From the NCBI GenBank assembly GCA_001045525.1, contig LDWW01000005.1, positions 28,919 through 92,918 of the forward strand: DNA of 64,000 nt. The letters run 5' to 3'. Positions within the stretch are counted from its first letter, which is position 1, and each line of letters begins with the position of its first letter. Origin of the DNA: Chitinispirillum alkaliphilum. GTDB lineage: Bacteria > Fibrobacterota > Chitinivibrionia > Chitinivibrionales > Chitinispirillaceae. The notes under the pieces are model-generated. The model ran no database searches. It was not told the DNA's origin and was given only the letters and a program-made list of their open reading frames with translations. The position numbers and the translations under genes are program-made. This document shows positions 36,863 to 45,562 of this stretch, piece after piece.

Positions 36863-37657
36863 TTATTTTTTCGAAATTCTTACAAGGAGTGACCCAGAGT
36901 TGTCCCAGAGATAGTTATATTCATCATTAATCATCAATTTTAATGGAACTGCAGTGCTATCATGATTACTGAGTGTTGTCATATTTCCCACATACTGGAT
37001 TGAGTCAGAAATACTGGCAATCAAAGATCCTTCATTAACACCTGGAAGAGGATAGATATTTCGTGCTATACGTCCGTTTCCTTCACCCCGGTGAAAATTC
37101 TGGGCAGGATTCATTCTCCATTCTCCACTTATGACTTCTATTTTGACCTCACTACCCGGATCAATCATTACTCCGCTATTTGGCCACACCTGTTTAGCAT
37201 CAACTTCAAAAATATAAGCGTATGATTTATCATTGCTGGTGTCTGCTGTATCACCCCAGGTTACAATGAAGTTCACTTTTCCGTAAGCAGGTGAAAGGTG
37301 AAGTAAAACGTTCGAGACAGCACCGCTGACTACATTAACATTTGCCTCACCGGTGTAAATAAGTGCAGAAGAGTTATTGTATGCATTTATTTGAGCTTTC
37401 CATGAGCCCGGGGGGATATCTCTAACAAGTGTATTAGCTGTGTTATTTTCAATGAAAAAATCAAAATGAATAGTATCGTGACCCGATCTAAACAAAACCC
37501 CATCCAGACTATAAACTTCAGCTGGTGCACTGGCCATATTAATACTGGCGCTGAATGCTCCTGTATTCTGCGCATGTCTAACAGGGTTAGAGCATGCGGA
37601 AATCAAGGTTAATCCTGCAAGTAAGATGCCTGTTATGGACAAAATACGTTTTCCCAT
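36863..37657 (-). CDS. Lipoprotein with a LecA (PA-I)-like lectin domain
   Basis: A 264-residue protein with a signal peptide and lipobox LISAC (Cys22). Residues 40-130 are a beta-sandwich-like domain ('DIPPGSWKAQINAYN', 'GEANVNVVSGAVSNVLLHL'). Residues about 150-262 line up by eye with the galactophilic lectin LecA: 'VMIDPGSEVKIEVISGEW', 'EGSLIASISDS', then 'LKLMINDEYNYLWDNSGSLLVRI'. In LecA, Asp in 'YND' and Asn before 'SGS' bind calcium and galactose, and the equivalents Asp and Asp-Asn are kept here. It is likely an outer-membrane or surface sugar-binding lipoprotein. The start has GGAGG upstream. Confidence 0.75.
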   Translation of the reverse strand: MGKRILSITGILLAGLTLISACSNPVRHAQNTGAFSASINMASAPAEVYSLDGVLFRSGHDTIHFDFFIENNTANTLVRDIPPGSWKAQINAYNNSSALIYTGEANVNVVSGAVSNVLLHLSPAYGKVNFIVTWGDTADTSNDKSYAYIFEVDAKQVWPNSGVMIDPGSEVKIEVISGEWRMNPAQNFHRGEGNGRIARNIYPLPGVNEGSLIASISDSIQYVGNMTTLSNHDSTAVPLKLMINDEYNYLWDNSGSLLVRISKK

Positions 37658-37810
37658 TGTGTAACCTCCTGCCCCTAAGTTTAGTGTGAATCGGGGTATA
37701 CATTGTTAATCGAAACAATATATATTCATTGTAACTGTATTGACAAGGAAGTTTTGTTTGTCCTAAACATTATACTTTTAAAACTCAAAACTGATGGTCT
37801 GGGAGTCGAA

Positions 37811-39022
37811 TTGGATTGTAAAAAGGAATTTAAATTTGTTCACCTGTACAGATTTACACGATTTATGATTGCATCTGCTTTTGTGTTATGTTATGCAACT
37901 AATAATGATTCAAGGGAGACAAATGTGATATATCCAGTGCTCTACGGTAATTATCAAAGAAACGGGTTTATGGAAAGTGAAACTTCTGCTAAGGGTGAAA
38001 TTGACTGGTTTATCGAGGTCGGAAGTCCTTCCGGAAAAGCTGTATTACTCGTTGAAGGGCATAACTATTATCTCTATAAACATAATGTTCTCTATCGTTT
38101 CAGTATGGATACAGAAATCATTTGGCATAAAAGTTTGCGTGGGTGGATGGATCCTGTTATTCAGAATAAAAAAATCTATTTTGCGCCGAGTTCAAGGTTG
38201 TGTAGAATTAATCAGGACAAAGAAACTGAAGAGACAGGCTTTCACATTCCGGACATCAACAATTTTACAAGTATTATCTTTTTCAAACCACATTCCGAAA
38301 ATTATCTCGTACAAACTTTTATGCAAAATGAAACTGGTCGCATAGGAGATTATGTTAGAATTAAAACAAAATTCCACATAATAGATTCTTCCGGGAATCT
38401 AAAATACACGGATTCTGAAGCAGCACAACATGCTCCGGCTGTTATTACCAACGATGATTCTGTTCTGGTAGTTATAACTGGTAGTGGTGAAATACGCCTC
38501 ATAAATCCTATTACTGGAACCCTGATTAACAGATCAAACCTGAAGAGACGCGGAGCAAGAATCGCAAGTATTGATATGTTTGACAACCTCCTTATTCTTG
38601 GCAATACAACAACTCCCGGTGAAAGATTATTGATGAAAACTACTCTTGATGGGAGTATCGTGTGGGAGTACCTTTTATCGACTGCAAATATTCGTTGTTT
38701 TGTCCAACCCCCCGCCTCAGACCGTAATGGTCGTGTCTATTTCATACATGCCAACACTCTTTTGCGTATAAACAAAGATGGTGAACTGGAACGGGAATAC
38801 AGCCTACAAAACGATAGTGATTTCCAGTTTGTAACTGTTCTGAATGATAATTCCGTACTTGTTACATCGGGAAATATGCTCATGCATTTAGACCCCTCAG
38901 GTGATGAAGTGTTCACTTTACATCTTGATGAGAGGGAACGAATCGCTGCCCCACCGGTGGTGGACAATGATGGTGGTGTAATGCTGGCGACCCTGAGTGG
39001 TAGGGTGTACAGGATAAAGTAG
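37811..39022 (+). CDS. Beta-propeller (PQQ-repeat-like) exported protein
   Basis: About 403 residues if started at TTG 37811, which has GGGAG five bases upstream. An upstream TTG (37703) and ATG 37865 are alternatives without a ribosome site. Residues about 17-30 (RFMIASAFVLCYA) look like a signal peptide core. The rest has repeated strands with Asp-Gly turns ('LYRFSMDTEIIWHKSL', 'LRINKDGELEREYSL', 'LMHLDPSGDEVFTL', 'GVMLATLSGRVYRIK'), as in PQQ-like or ORM-type propellers of seven to eight blades. It is divergent from the lectin-like lipoprotein. No catalytic signature was seen. Confidence 0.7.
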   Translation: MDCKKEFKFVHLYRFTRFMIASAFVLCYATNNDSRETNVIYPVLYGNYQRNGFMESETSAKGEIDWFIEVGSPSGKAVLLVEGHNYYLYKHNVLYRFSMDTEIIWHKSLRGWMDPVIQNKKIYFAPSSRLCRINQDKETEETGFHIPDINNFTSIIFFKPHSENYLVQTFMQNETGRIGDYVRIKTKFHIIDSSGNLKYTDSEAAQHAPAVITNDDSVLVVITGSGEIRLINPITGTLINRSNLKRRGARIASIDMFDNLLILGNTTTPGERLLMKTTLDGSIVWEYLLSTANIRCFVQPPASDRNGRVYFIHANTLLRINKDGELEREYSLQNDSDFQFVTVLNDNSVLVTSGNMLMHLDPSGDEVFTLHLDERERIAAPPVVDNDGGVMLATLSGRVYRIK

Positions 39023-39284
39023 GGAAGATTAGGGGCAGCATTTTATAACGGCTGTGATAACAAAACCTCTGGCCATTTATTCAAAATATTTCAGACAAAA
39101 GGGCGTAATTTAGTACACCTGAGGAAATCTATACCCGGCTGCGATTTCGCAAAATTTGGCCTTTTCTTAAAGCCGTGCCTTTTGCGAGTTAGTCTCTGTC
39201 GGGCGGGCTTATTGAGCAATGTATCACCTGCTTTTGTTTCAAAACTGAAATATTAGGGGTGCCCTTTAGTTATTTTGTATTGCT

Positions 39285-40400
39285 ATGAATATTTTGATTC
39301 TCAACTGGCGTGATATACAACATCCGGAAGCTGGCGGGGCAGAAATCCATCTGACTGAAATTTTCAGCCGACTCGCAGCTAAGGGGCACACTGTAACCCT
39401 GTTGACTACCCGGTTCAGGGAAAGCAGGCCATTTGAAACTCATAAGGGGATTGAAGTCAGAAGGGTGGCAGGTAATTCACTGTTCAATATTCAGGCCCCT
39501 TTGCTTATAAGGAAAGTTCTTAAACAAAGACCCATTGACTGCATAATAGATGATGTAAATAAACTGCCTTTTTTTTCAAACCGATGGTTTCCATCAATCC
39601 CCACCGGCGCTATATTTCATCACCTGTTTGGAAAGAGTATCTATGATATCACCAATAAACCAGTGGGTACGTATGTATATGCAATGGAGCGTCTGTTCGG
39701 TATAGGGTACAGAAACGTTCAATGCTGTGCAGTGTCAAAAAGCACGGCAGACGAGTTGATTTCTCTTGGCATAGCTTCTAAAAATATGACCGTAATTGAA
39801 AACAGTGTGGATACCGATCATCTCTCTCCAGATTCCGGGGTGCAAAAGCAGGACAATCTCCTTCTTTATGTCGGAAGGCTCAAAAGATACAAAAGGGTAG
39901 ATCTGGTTTTCGAAGCAATGCGAATCCTGGGTGAAAGAGGGCTCGATCTGCGTTTTGTCATTGCAGGTGCAGGTGACGATGAAGGGTTTCTTAAAAAGCG
40001 CTGCAGGGAGCTGGGGCTCGAAGAGAGAGTGACTTTCAGAGGTTTGGTTACTGAAGAGGAGAAGCTTAATCTTCTCAGGAGTGCTTCGATGTTCCTTAAT
40101 ACAAGTCTCAAAGAGGGGTGGGGAATAACCAACATTGAAGCTGCAGCATGTGGTACTGCTGTGGTGGCAAATGATGCACCCGGGTTGAGAGATTCGGTAT
40201 TGCACGAAAAAACCGGTATTCTTTTTAAGGAAAACGATGCCAATTCACTGGCTGAATCGATATTTGAAATATACTCCAATCCTCAAAAGCGGCAATCTTT
40301 CCAGTCTGAGGGCAGAAAATGGGCCCAGAAGTTCTCCTGGGACAACAGTACCGAAAGAATCGAAAAATGGATAGAAAAAATAGTTTCCGAAAAGCGCTGA
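39285..40400 (+). CDS. Glycosyltransferase family 4
   Basis: A 371-residue GT-B enzyme opening with 'NILILNWRDIQHPEAGGAEIHLTEI', a start common to GT4 enzymes near GT2/flippase genes. It has 'YVGRLKRYKRVDLVFEAM' and 'KEGWGITNIEAAACGTAVVA' with the conserved Glu pair. It overlaps the next gene by 34 nt and heads a three-gene operon (GT4, flippase-like protein, GT2). Confidence 0.92.
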   Translation: MNILILNWRDIQHPEAGGAEIHLTEIFSRLAAKGHTVTLLTTRFRESRPFETHKGIEVRRVAGNSLFNIQAPLLIRKVLKQRPIDCIIDDVNKLPFFSNRWFPSIPTGAIFHHLFGKSIYDITNKPVGTYVYAMERLFGIGYRNVQCCAVSKSTADELISLGIASKNMTVIENSVDTDHLSPDSGVQKQDNLLLYVGRLKRYKRVDLVFEAMRILGERGLDLRFVIAGAGDDEGFLKKRCRELGLEERVTFRGLVTEEEKLNLLRSASMFLNTSLKEGWGITNIEAAACGTAVVANDAPGLRDSVLHEKTGILFKENDANSLAESIFEIYSNPQKRQSFQSEGRKWAQKFSWDNSTERIEKWIEKIVSEKR

Positions 40401-41344
40401 TTGCATTTCTGAAACTTACTGTTACAATCGTTATAATCCTGTATTTGATCCGTAAACTTGGTTGGGAGCAGATACAGGCGACCCTTACAGGTGCTGATGT
40501 GACCTGGATTGGGGCTGGCCTTGTGATTTTTCTTCTAAGTGGTTGGCTTGGAGTTGTTCAGTGGCGGATTCTTCTTGCTAACAGAGGCATACCCCTTCCG
40601 TTTACCAGAGCATTCAAGCTTTATTTTACAGGAATGTTCTTCAACAATTTCATAATGGGAGGAATTGTAGGAGATGCCGTAAAAGTTGCTTCTATCCGTT
40701 CACGTGATGGTAAGGGAATGGCTGGGTTTGCTGCAACATTTCTCGACCGTTTTGCCGGGTTATGGGCGATGTGCGGCTTTGCGATGGTCGGCAGCCTCAT
40801 ACTTCTTAACAAAGGGGCGTTGGATCAAAACGGAATCGGAAATGCAGTAATTGCCCTATTTGCAACATTTGTTCTTTTTGCCGGAATAATGCTTTTTTTG
40901 ATTCTAAAACCTCTGCAAAGAATTTTTTTCAGGGTAATTGAGAAGTTTTCGTTTCTCGAAAAGTTCAGGATAAAAGAGATTGTGTCGGAAGTTCTTTTAG
41001 AGGTGCAGGATTTTAAACTGATATGTAATGTTTCGGCACTATCGGTCTGCATTCAGTTTTTAAGAATTGCAGTGCATGCATTTGCTGCGGGGGCACTGGG
41101 GCTTTTAACAAGCGGTAATTTCCATTATTTTTTCATATTTGTCCCTGTTATAGCAATGCTTATGACCATACCACTTCCATTCGGTGCGCGTGAAGCTTTT
41201 GGGGGCACCCTTTTTGCCCTTGCCGGATTTCCCCTTGAAGCAGCTTTTGTCATGGGTTTTCTCGCTTCACTCATTGGCATTGCCGCCAGCATGCTCGGTG
41301 GTTTATTTTTCATAACTGACAGATTCTATACTCCCGGAAGGTAA
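40367..41344 (+). CDS. Lysylphosphatidylglycerol synthase TM / flippase-like (AglD-type) membrane protein
   Basis: About 325 residues from ATG 40367. Roughly eight membrane helices with 'GWLGVVQWRILLANRGIPLPF', 'FFNNFIMGGIVGDAVKVASI' and 'PLPFGAREAFGGTLFALAGF' match the LPG_synthase_TM (UPF0104) family. Members without the C-terminal aminoacyl domain often sit with glycosyltransferases and may help lipid or glycolipid transfer. It lies between the GT4 and GT2 genes, 1 bp before the latter. Confidence 0.88.
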   Translation: MDRKNSFRKALIAFLKLTVTIVIILYLIRKLGWEQIQATLTGADVTWIGAGLVIFLLSGWLGVVQWRILLANRGIPLPFTRAFKLYFTGMFFNNFIMGGIVGDAVKVASIRSRDGKGMAGFAATFLDRFAGLWAMCGFAMVGSLILLNKGALDQNGIGNAVIALFATFVLFAGIMLFLILKPLQRIFFRVIEKFSFLEKFRIKEIVSEVLLEVQDFKLICNVSALSVCIQFLRIAVHAFAAGALGLLTSGNFHYFFIFVPVIAMLMTIPLPFGAREAFGGTLFALAGFPLEAAFVMGFLASLIGIAASMLGGLFFITDRFYTPGR

Positions 41345-41345
41345 C

Positions 41346-42269
41346 ATGGATATATCAATAGTCATTCCCCTTTATAACGAAAAAGAAAGTCTTCCTCATC
41401 TGATGAAAGCGGTTTCAGAAACGATGGACAATACCGGCAAGACCTATGAAGTTGTATTTGTCGATGACGGAAGTAATGACAGCTCTTTTGAAGAATTGAA
41501 AAACATTCATAAAACTTATGGTGAACGTGTCAAGGCATATCGTTTCAGCCGAAACTACGGGAAATCTGCAGCGCTCAATGCTGGAATCCAATTCTCCAGG
41601 GGTAACTATATCATTACCATGGATGCTGATCTTCAGGATGATCCGCAGGCAATTCCCGATATGGTTCAAAAACTCAATGAGGGTTGGGATGTGGTCAGTG
41701 GATGGAAAAAAATAAGGCATGATCCTTTTTCTAAAACATTTCCTTCCAAAGTGTGGAATTTTTTCACTTCCCTTGTCTGCGGCTTGAAGCTTCACGATTT
41801 TAACTGCGGCTTTAAAGCCTACAAAGCGGATGCTGCTAAGTCTCTCAAAATTTATGGTGAAAGACACAGATATCTTCCCGCGCTCGCCTACTGGGATGGT
41901 TTCTCTGTAACGGAAATTCCCGTTCCCCACCATCCACGCAAGTATGGAAAGTCAAAATTCGGAATGGGAAGAATGTTTAACGGCATAATGGATATGATTA
42001 CACTTCTGTTTTTGCGAAGATATCTTAAAAGTCCGCTTCACTTTTTCGGATTAGTGGGTTTGTTGCTCATTTTGGGAGGCATGTCCGTTATAGGGTATTT
42101 CGGAATAGAATGGATAATGACCGGAATTATGCGTATCCGGCCATTGATGTTACTCTCACTGGGTGCGATGATTATGGGGGTACAAATTATTTCAATCGGC
42201 CTGATAGGGGAAATGATAACCCATTCTCAACAGTCAAACCAATTCACTATCAGAGACAAACTGGTGTAG
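41346..42269 (+). CDS. Glycosyltransferase family 2 (polyprenyl-phosphate glycosyltransferase type)
   Basis: A 307-residue protein with a GT-A domain ('ISIVIPLYNEKESLPHLM', 'FVDDGSNDSSF', 'TMDADLQDDPQAI') and two C-terminal membrane helices. GGAAGG lies just before ATG 41346. It is a close paralogue in layout of the GT2 at 32257. It probably makes an undecaprenyl-phosphate sugar used by GT-C enzymes such as YfhO or the 44414 protein. Confidence 0.92.
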   Translation: MDISIVIPLYNEKESLPHLMKAVSETMDNTGKTYEVVFVDDGSNDSSFEELKNIHKTYGERVKAYRFSRNYGKSAALNAGIQFSRGNYIITMDADLQDDPQAIPDMVQKLNEGWDVVSGWKKIRHDPFSKTFPSKVWNFFTSLVCGLKLHDFNCGFKAYKADAAKSLKIYGERHRYLPALAYWDGFSVTEIPVPHHPRKYGKSKFGMGRMFNGIMDMITLLFLRRYLKSPLHFFGLVGLLLILGGMSVIGYFGIEWIMTGIMRIRPLMLLSLGAMIMGVQIISIGLIGEMITHSQQSNQFTIRDKLV

Positions 42270-42306
42270 CCCAGGGGAACAAAAAGCTGTCAGAACGGAC
42301 TGAATG

Positions 42307-42695
42307 TCAGAGGAGAAAAGAATTAAAAAACAACTTCTGGTATTCAGCCGCATTGCTGTCCCAGGAATATTCCCTTCTCACATACTCGCTGGCTTCTTTC
42401 CTCTTTTCCTGTTTTTCCTTCTCCGGTAAACTTAAATACCTGTTGACAGCATCGGCAAATGCCTGATAATTTCCCGGTTCTATGAGGTAACCCCCTTTCC
42501 TTATACTCTCTACCAGTGCATGCACTACAAATGCAACAACCGGCATACCCGAATACATTTCCAGCTGAGTCATTCCAAACCCCTCCATATCATTTGAAAA
42601 ATTGACGTTTGGTAAACTGAACAAATCCGCGCACCTGCGAAAAATGGCAAAGAACCATTATCCCATTGGTAATACCCGTTTGAAAAACTAATAAA
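42307..42695 (-). pseudogene. Decayed GT4 glycosyltransferase, C-terminal remnant with frameshift
   Basis: The minus-strand frame from about 42655 down to 42307 encodes 'RRCADLFSLPNV', 'NDMEGFGMTQLEMYSGMPVVAF' (in part) and a C-terminal helix region. This is the donor-binding half of a GT4 enzyme ending normally at 42307. Upstream the frame is closed by TAA at 42658-42660. The expected preceding segment ('GYYQWDNGSLPFF') is found in another frame meeting it near 42639-42650. No N-terminal domain remains. It is a truncated, frameshifted relic convergent with the GT2 gene, which suggests turnover of glycosyltransferase genes here. Confidence 0.75.
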
Positions 42696-42811
42696 ACAGA
42701 ACAAATAAGCGGATGTGTTGTATTTTAAGCTTCTGCCATTTGACATTTCTGTTTTAGCCACTGGTCATCGTGTGCGTTTATATCGATTAAGCATGATAAG
42801 AACCAGTAGTT

Positions 42812-42840
42812 TTGACACATAAAAATTTACATGATATTTT
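42812..42840 (+). promoter_or_regulatory. Sigma-70-type promoter for the small lipoprotein gene
   Basis: TTGACA (42812-42817, perfect) is followed after 17 bp by TATTTT (42835-42840, 4 of 6). The predicted start is about 40 nt before the ATG at 42888, and GGGAGG lies between. Confidence 0.55.
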
Positions 42841-42887
42841 AATGTGTTAAATACATATTCCTTTTTCTCAGGACCTCGGGAGGCACT

Positions 42888-43259
42888 ATGAAATGCAGCG
42901 CTGTAGTATTGATATTATCCCTGGTACTTTTAACCGGCTGCGACCCGAAGATAAGGGCGCAGGCATCCATAGCACCACGGGTTTTGGCATCTTACGAAGC
43001 TGCTCAGCTCGCTCATATTGCAGAAACAGGCATACTCGGGGAGCTTGAGGACTTAATTTTTATGTCTGATGAATCAGATATGTGGGATTATTCAGAACAA
43101 TCAGTTGGCGTATACCGTGCTACAATAAAGCGTACAGCAAGAATTTTTGAAGCTGGTGATTATATAGAAACTCACATTTCTGAAAATGGACTAATCTCAC
43201 GCACTAACAACAATCCTGAAGCGGTACAAAGATATCTGCCAAATTGGATGCTTTACTAG
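42888..43259 (+). CDS. Small lipoprotein, pilin-tail-like sequence
   Basis: A 123-residue protein with signal and lipobox LLTGC (Cys18), and GGGAGG before the ATG. The mature segment 'APRVLASYEAAQLAHIAETGILGELEDLIF' (key parts VLASYEAAQ and ETGILG) resembles the region that follows the hydrophobic helix in type IV pilin-like proteins, but the pilin N-terminus is replaced by a lipoprotein signal. It has its own promoter and a hairpin right after the stop, so it is probably transcribed alone. Function is unknown. Confidence 0.7.
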   Translation: MKCSAVVLILSLVLLTGCDPKIRAQASIAPRVLASYEAAQLAHIAETGILGELEDLIFMSDESDMWDYSEQSVGVYRATIKRTARIFEAGDYIETHISENGLISRTNNNPEAVQRYLPNWMLY

Positions 43260-43263
43260 CCTT

Positions 43264-43285
43264 AGGCTGCCCAATGTGGCAGCCT
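43264..43285 (+). terminator. Hairpin directly after the small lipoprotein gene
   Basis: Arms AGGCTGCC (43264-43271) and GGCAGCCT (43278-43285) form a perfect 8-bp GC-rich stem with a 6-nt loop, 4 bp after the stop codon. Only a short T run follows, so termination would be weak or Rho-assisted. Confidence 0.45.
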
Positions 43286-43448
43286 GTCAGTTTAGCCTCC
43301 GATATGGCGTGAACGTAGAAAAAGAAAATATCTATCCCTCCTTGGAGCAACTATTATATTTTTTTTAGATTCAAAAATGGAGTTTTCTTTCACTATTTGC
43401 ATGAAATACACAGACCAAATCAAATAAACTTAGCTCTCTCCTCTCGAA

Positions 43449-44189
43449 ATGATTAACAACCAAAAGATTGCTGTTGTACTGCCTGCATACAATGCAGAAA
43501 AAACCCTGGAAAAAACCTATAACGAAATCCCCTTCGATATCGTTGATTTTGTAATCCTTGTGGACGACTACAGTTGCGATAGCACTCTTGGGGTTGCCCA
43601 GCGGCTTAACATACAATACACTGTTAGACATCAAAAAAATCTGGGATACGGGGGGAATCAGAAATCCTGCTATAAAAAGGCTCTCGAATTGGGTGCTGAT
43701 ATCGTTGTGATGCTTCATCCTGACTACCAGTATACTCCTAAACTAATCCAATCCATGTGTTACCTTATTGCCAATGGAGTATTCCCTGTTGTTTTAGGCT
43801 CGAGAATCCTTGGCAAGGGTGCTCTGAGGGGAGGGATGCCCCTCCATAAATATTTTTCCAACAGGCTTCTTACCTTTGTGCAGAATGTACTGATGAACCA
43901 AAAACTTTCTGAATACCACACTGGATACAGAGCATACTCAAGTGATGTACTCAAAAGCATTGACTTTGAATCAAATTCCAATGACTTTGTCTTTGATAAC
44001 CAACTTCTTGCTCAGGTTCTGTTTAATGGTTACACTATAGGCGAAATAACATGCCCTACCCTATACACTCAGGAGTCATCATCAATTAATCTCAGCAGGA
44101 GTATAACCTATGGCTTAGGTGTTCTACTGGTCTCTATTAAATACTTTTTACATAAAAACAGACTGGCAAAATTCAAACTGTTCCCTTAG
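43449..44189 (+). CDS. Glycosyltransferase family 2
   Basis: A 246-residue GT-A enzyme with 'KIAVVLPAYNAEKTLEKTY', 'LVDDYSCDSTLG', 'HQKNLGYGGNQKSCY' and 'VVMLHPDYQYTPKLI' in place of the more usual DADLQ. This matches the short DPM1-like GT2 subgroup found in O-antigen clusters. A weak hydrophobic stretch lies at the C-terminus. No clear ribosome site is visible before ATG 43449. The next gene, 224 bp on, is a polytopic membrane protein. Confidence 0.88.
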   Translation: MINNQKIAVVLPAYNAEKTLEKTYNEIPFDIVDFVILVDDYSCDSTLGVAQRLNIQYTVRHQKNLGYGGNQKSCYKKALELGADIVVMLHPDYQYTPKLIQSMCYLIANGVFPVVLGSRILGKGALRGGMPLHKYFSNRLLTFVQNVLMNQKLSEYHTGYRAYSSDVLKSIDFESNSNDFVFDNQLLAQVLFNGYTIGEITCPTLYTQESSSINLSRSITYGLGVLLVSIKYFLHKNRLAKFKLFP

Positions 44190-44413
44190 AGATGGAAAAG
44201 GGGTGTGTTGAACTGTTTGCAGGTAATTTTTGAGATAAAGACAACTGAGCATTTGGATTTTAAGAGTTGGATTGATAATAACAGATTACAATACCAAAAC
44301 GTATATCAGAGCAGCCATGAATTCAGGCTGCTTGAAATAGGTCTTTTTTAATAAGCCTTGAAGAGTTATCATTGCCAGAAACAAACTACCAATTTTTCTG
44401 AAGAGGCAAAAAA

Positions 44414-45562
44414 ATGAAACTACCCCTGCCATGCAAGAGCACAACTGCATTTTCTTTACTTACAGCAATCAATCTGCTTTTTGTCTATAAATATGCTGTG
44501 AGGGTACTTCCGAATGCAGAAATACTAACGCTGCTATTTGCAGCATTCAGTATCGCTGCGTGGCACCTTAAGAACAAAATCAGTATCACTCAAAAGCAGC
44601 TTGTGATTATAACAATATGCATTATGTCAATTTTTACACTTCTATCGGTCTACCTATTCAAGAGAATCTCAATTTATTCTCTTAATGTTGACCGATGGAG
44701 TGTGATCACCTCTTTCTGGGATACCTTTTTTAATAACGAGTACGCCTATTATGCGAGGTCCTTTGAAGGAAATCCCCCCGGGCCCATGCCATTTTACTTC
44801 ATTCTGTCATTTCCTTTCTATCTTATTGGAGAGTTGGGCATTCTAAGTTTATCAGGTTTATTTGTTTTTGCTGCCATCATCTATAAATCCAGTGCGTGGA
44901 GAAACAATAAACTCTGGGCTGTGGTTTATCTTGCGACCTCATCGTTTTACCTCTGGGAAATTAGCACACGCAGCAATATATTCCTCAACTCCACCTTGGC
45001 TCTGATAGTACTCGTTTGGTTTGGAGAATTACAAAAGGAGAATTCTCGTTGGCTGCTGATAAATGCTGCCTGTGCAGGGTTGATGTTAGCGACCCGAAGC
45101 ATATTTGTGATACCCTACATCATTGTCTTCATGCATGCATTGAAGAGAAAAGAGATTACTTTTGCTAAGCTGTCTATTTTTGGAATGGTTGCATTCATCG
45201 CATTTTCACTCACCTTTGTCCCCTTTGTGATAAAGCACCCCAATGACTTTTTAGTGGTTAACCCATTCATCATCCAGGGAACATTCCTGGTTCCTTTTCA
45301 TTATACGATTTTTTTTATAGCACTGGCTTTTGTGTCGGTGAATCTGTGCAAAGATAAGCTGGATACAATTTTCTACAGTGGTTTTGTGCTTTTCGTTTCA
45401 ATTGCGGTGTACTCTCTGTATCATGCATTTAACAGAGGACTCATGGACGCATTCGTTAACAACGGAGTAGATATATCCTATTTTATATTTTCTGTTCCTT
45501 TCTTCATGTTCTACCTGATAAAGAGCTCTTCCCCAGGAGGTAGCGATTACCAAAAAGGTTAA
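44414..45562 (+). CDS. Polytopic membrane protein, GT-C-like (putative lipid-linked sugar transferase)
   Basis: A 382-residue protein with about ten hydrophobic segments. An extracytoplasmic loop after the third helix carries 'SFWDTFFNNEYAYYARSFEGNPPGPMPFYF'-like features (acidic residue followed by a Pro-rich 'NPPGPMPF'), which recall the first loop of ArnT/PMT-type GT-C enzymes. GAAGAGG precedes ATG 44414. It probably acts with the GT2 gene upstream. The family was not recognised with certainty. Confidence 0.7.
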   Translation: MKLPLPCKSTTAFSLLTAINLLFVYKYAVRVLPNAEILTLLFAAFSIAAWHLKNKISITQKQLVIITICIMSIFTLLSVYLFKRISIYSLNVDRWSVITSFWDTFFNNEYAYYARSFEGNPPGPMPFYFILSFPFYLIGELGILSLSGLFVFAAIIYKSSAWRNNKLWAVVYLATSSFYLWEISTRSNIFLNSTLALIVLVWFGELQKENSRWLLINAACAGLMLATRSIFVIPYIIVFMHALKRKEITFAKLSIFGMVAFIAFSLTFVPFVIKHPNDFLVVNPFIIQGTFLVPFHYTIFFIALAFVSVNLCKDKLDTIFYSGFVLFVSIAVYSLYHAFNRGLMDAFVNNGVDISYFIFSVPFFMFYLIKSSSPGGSDYQKG

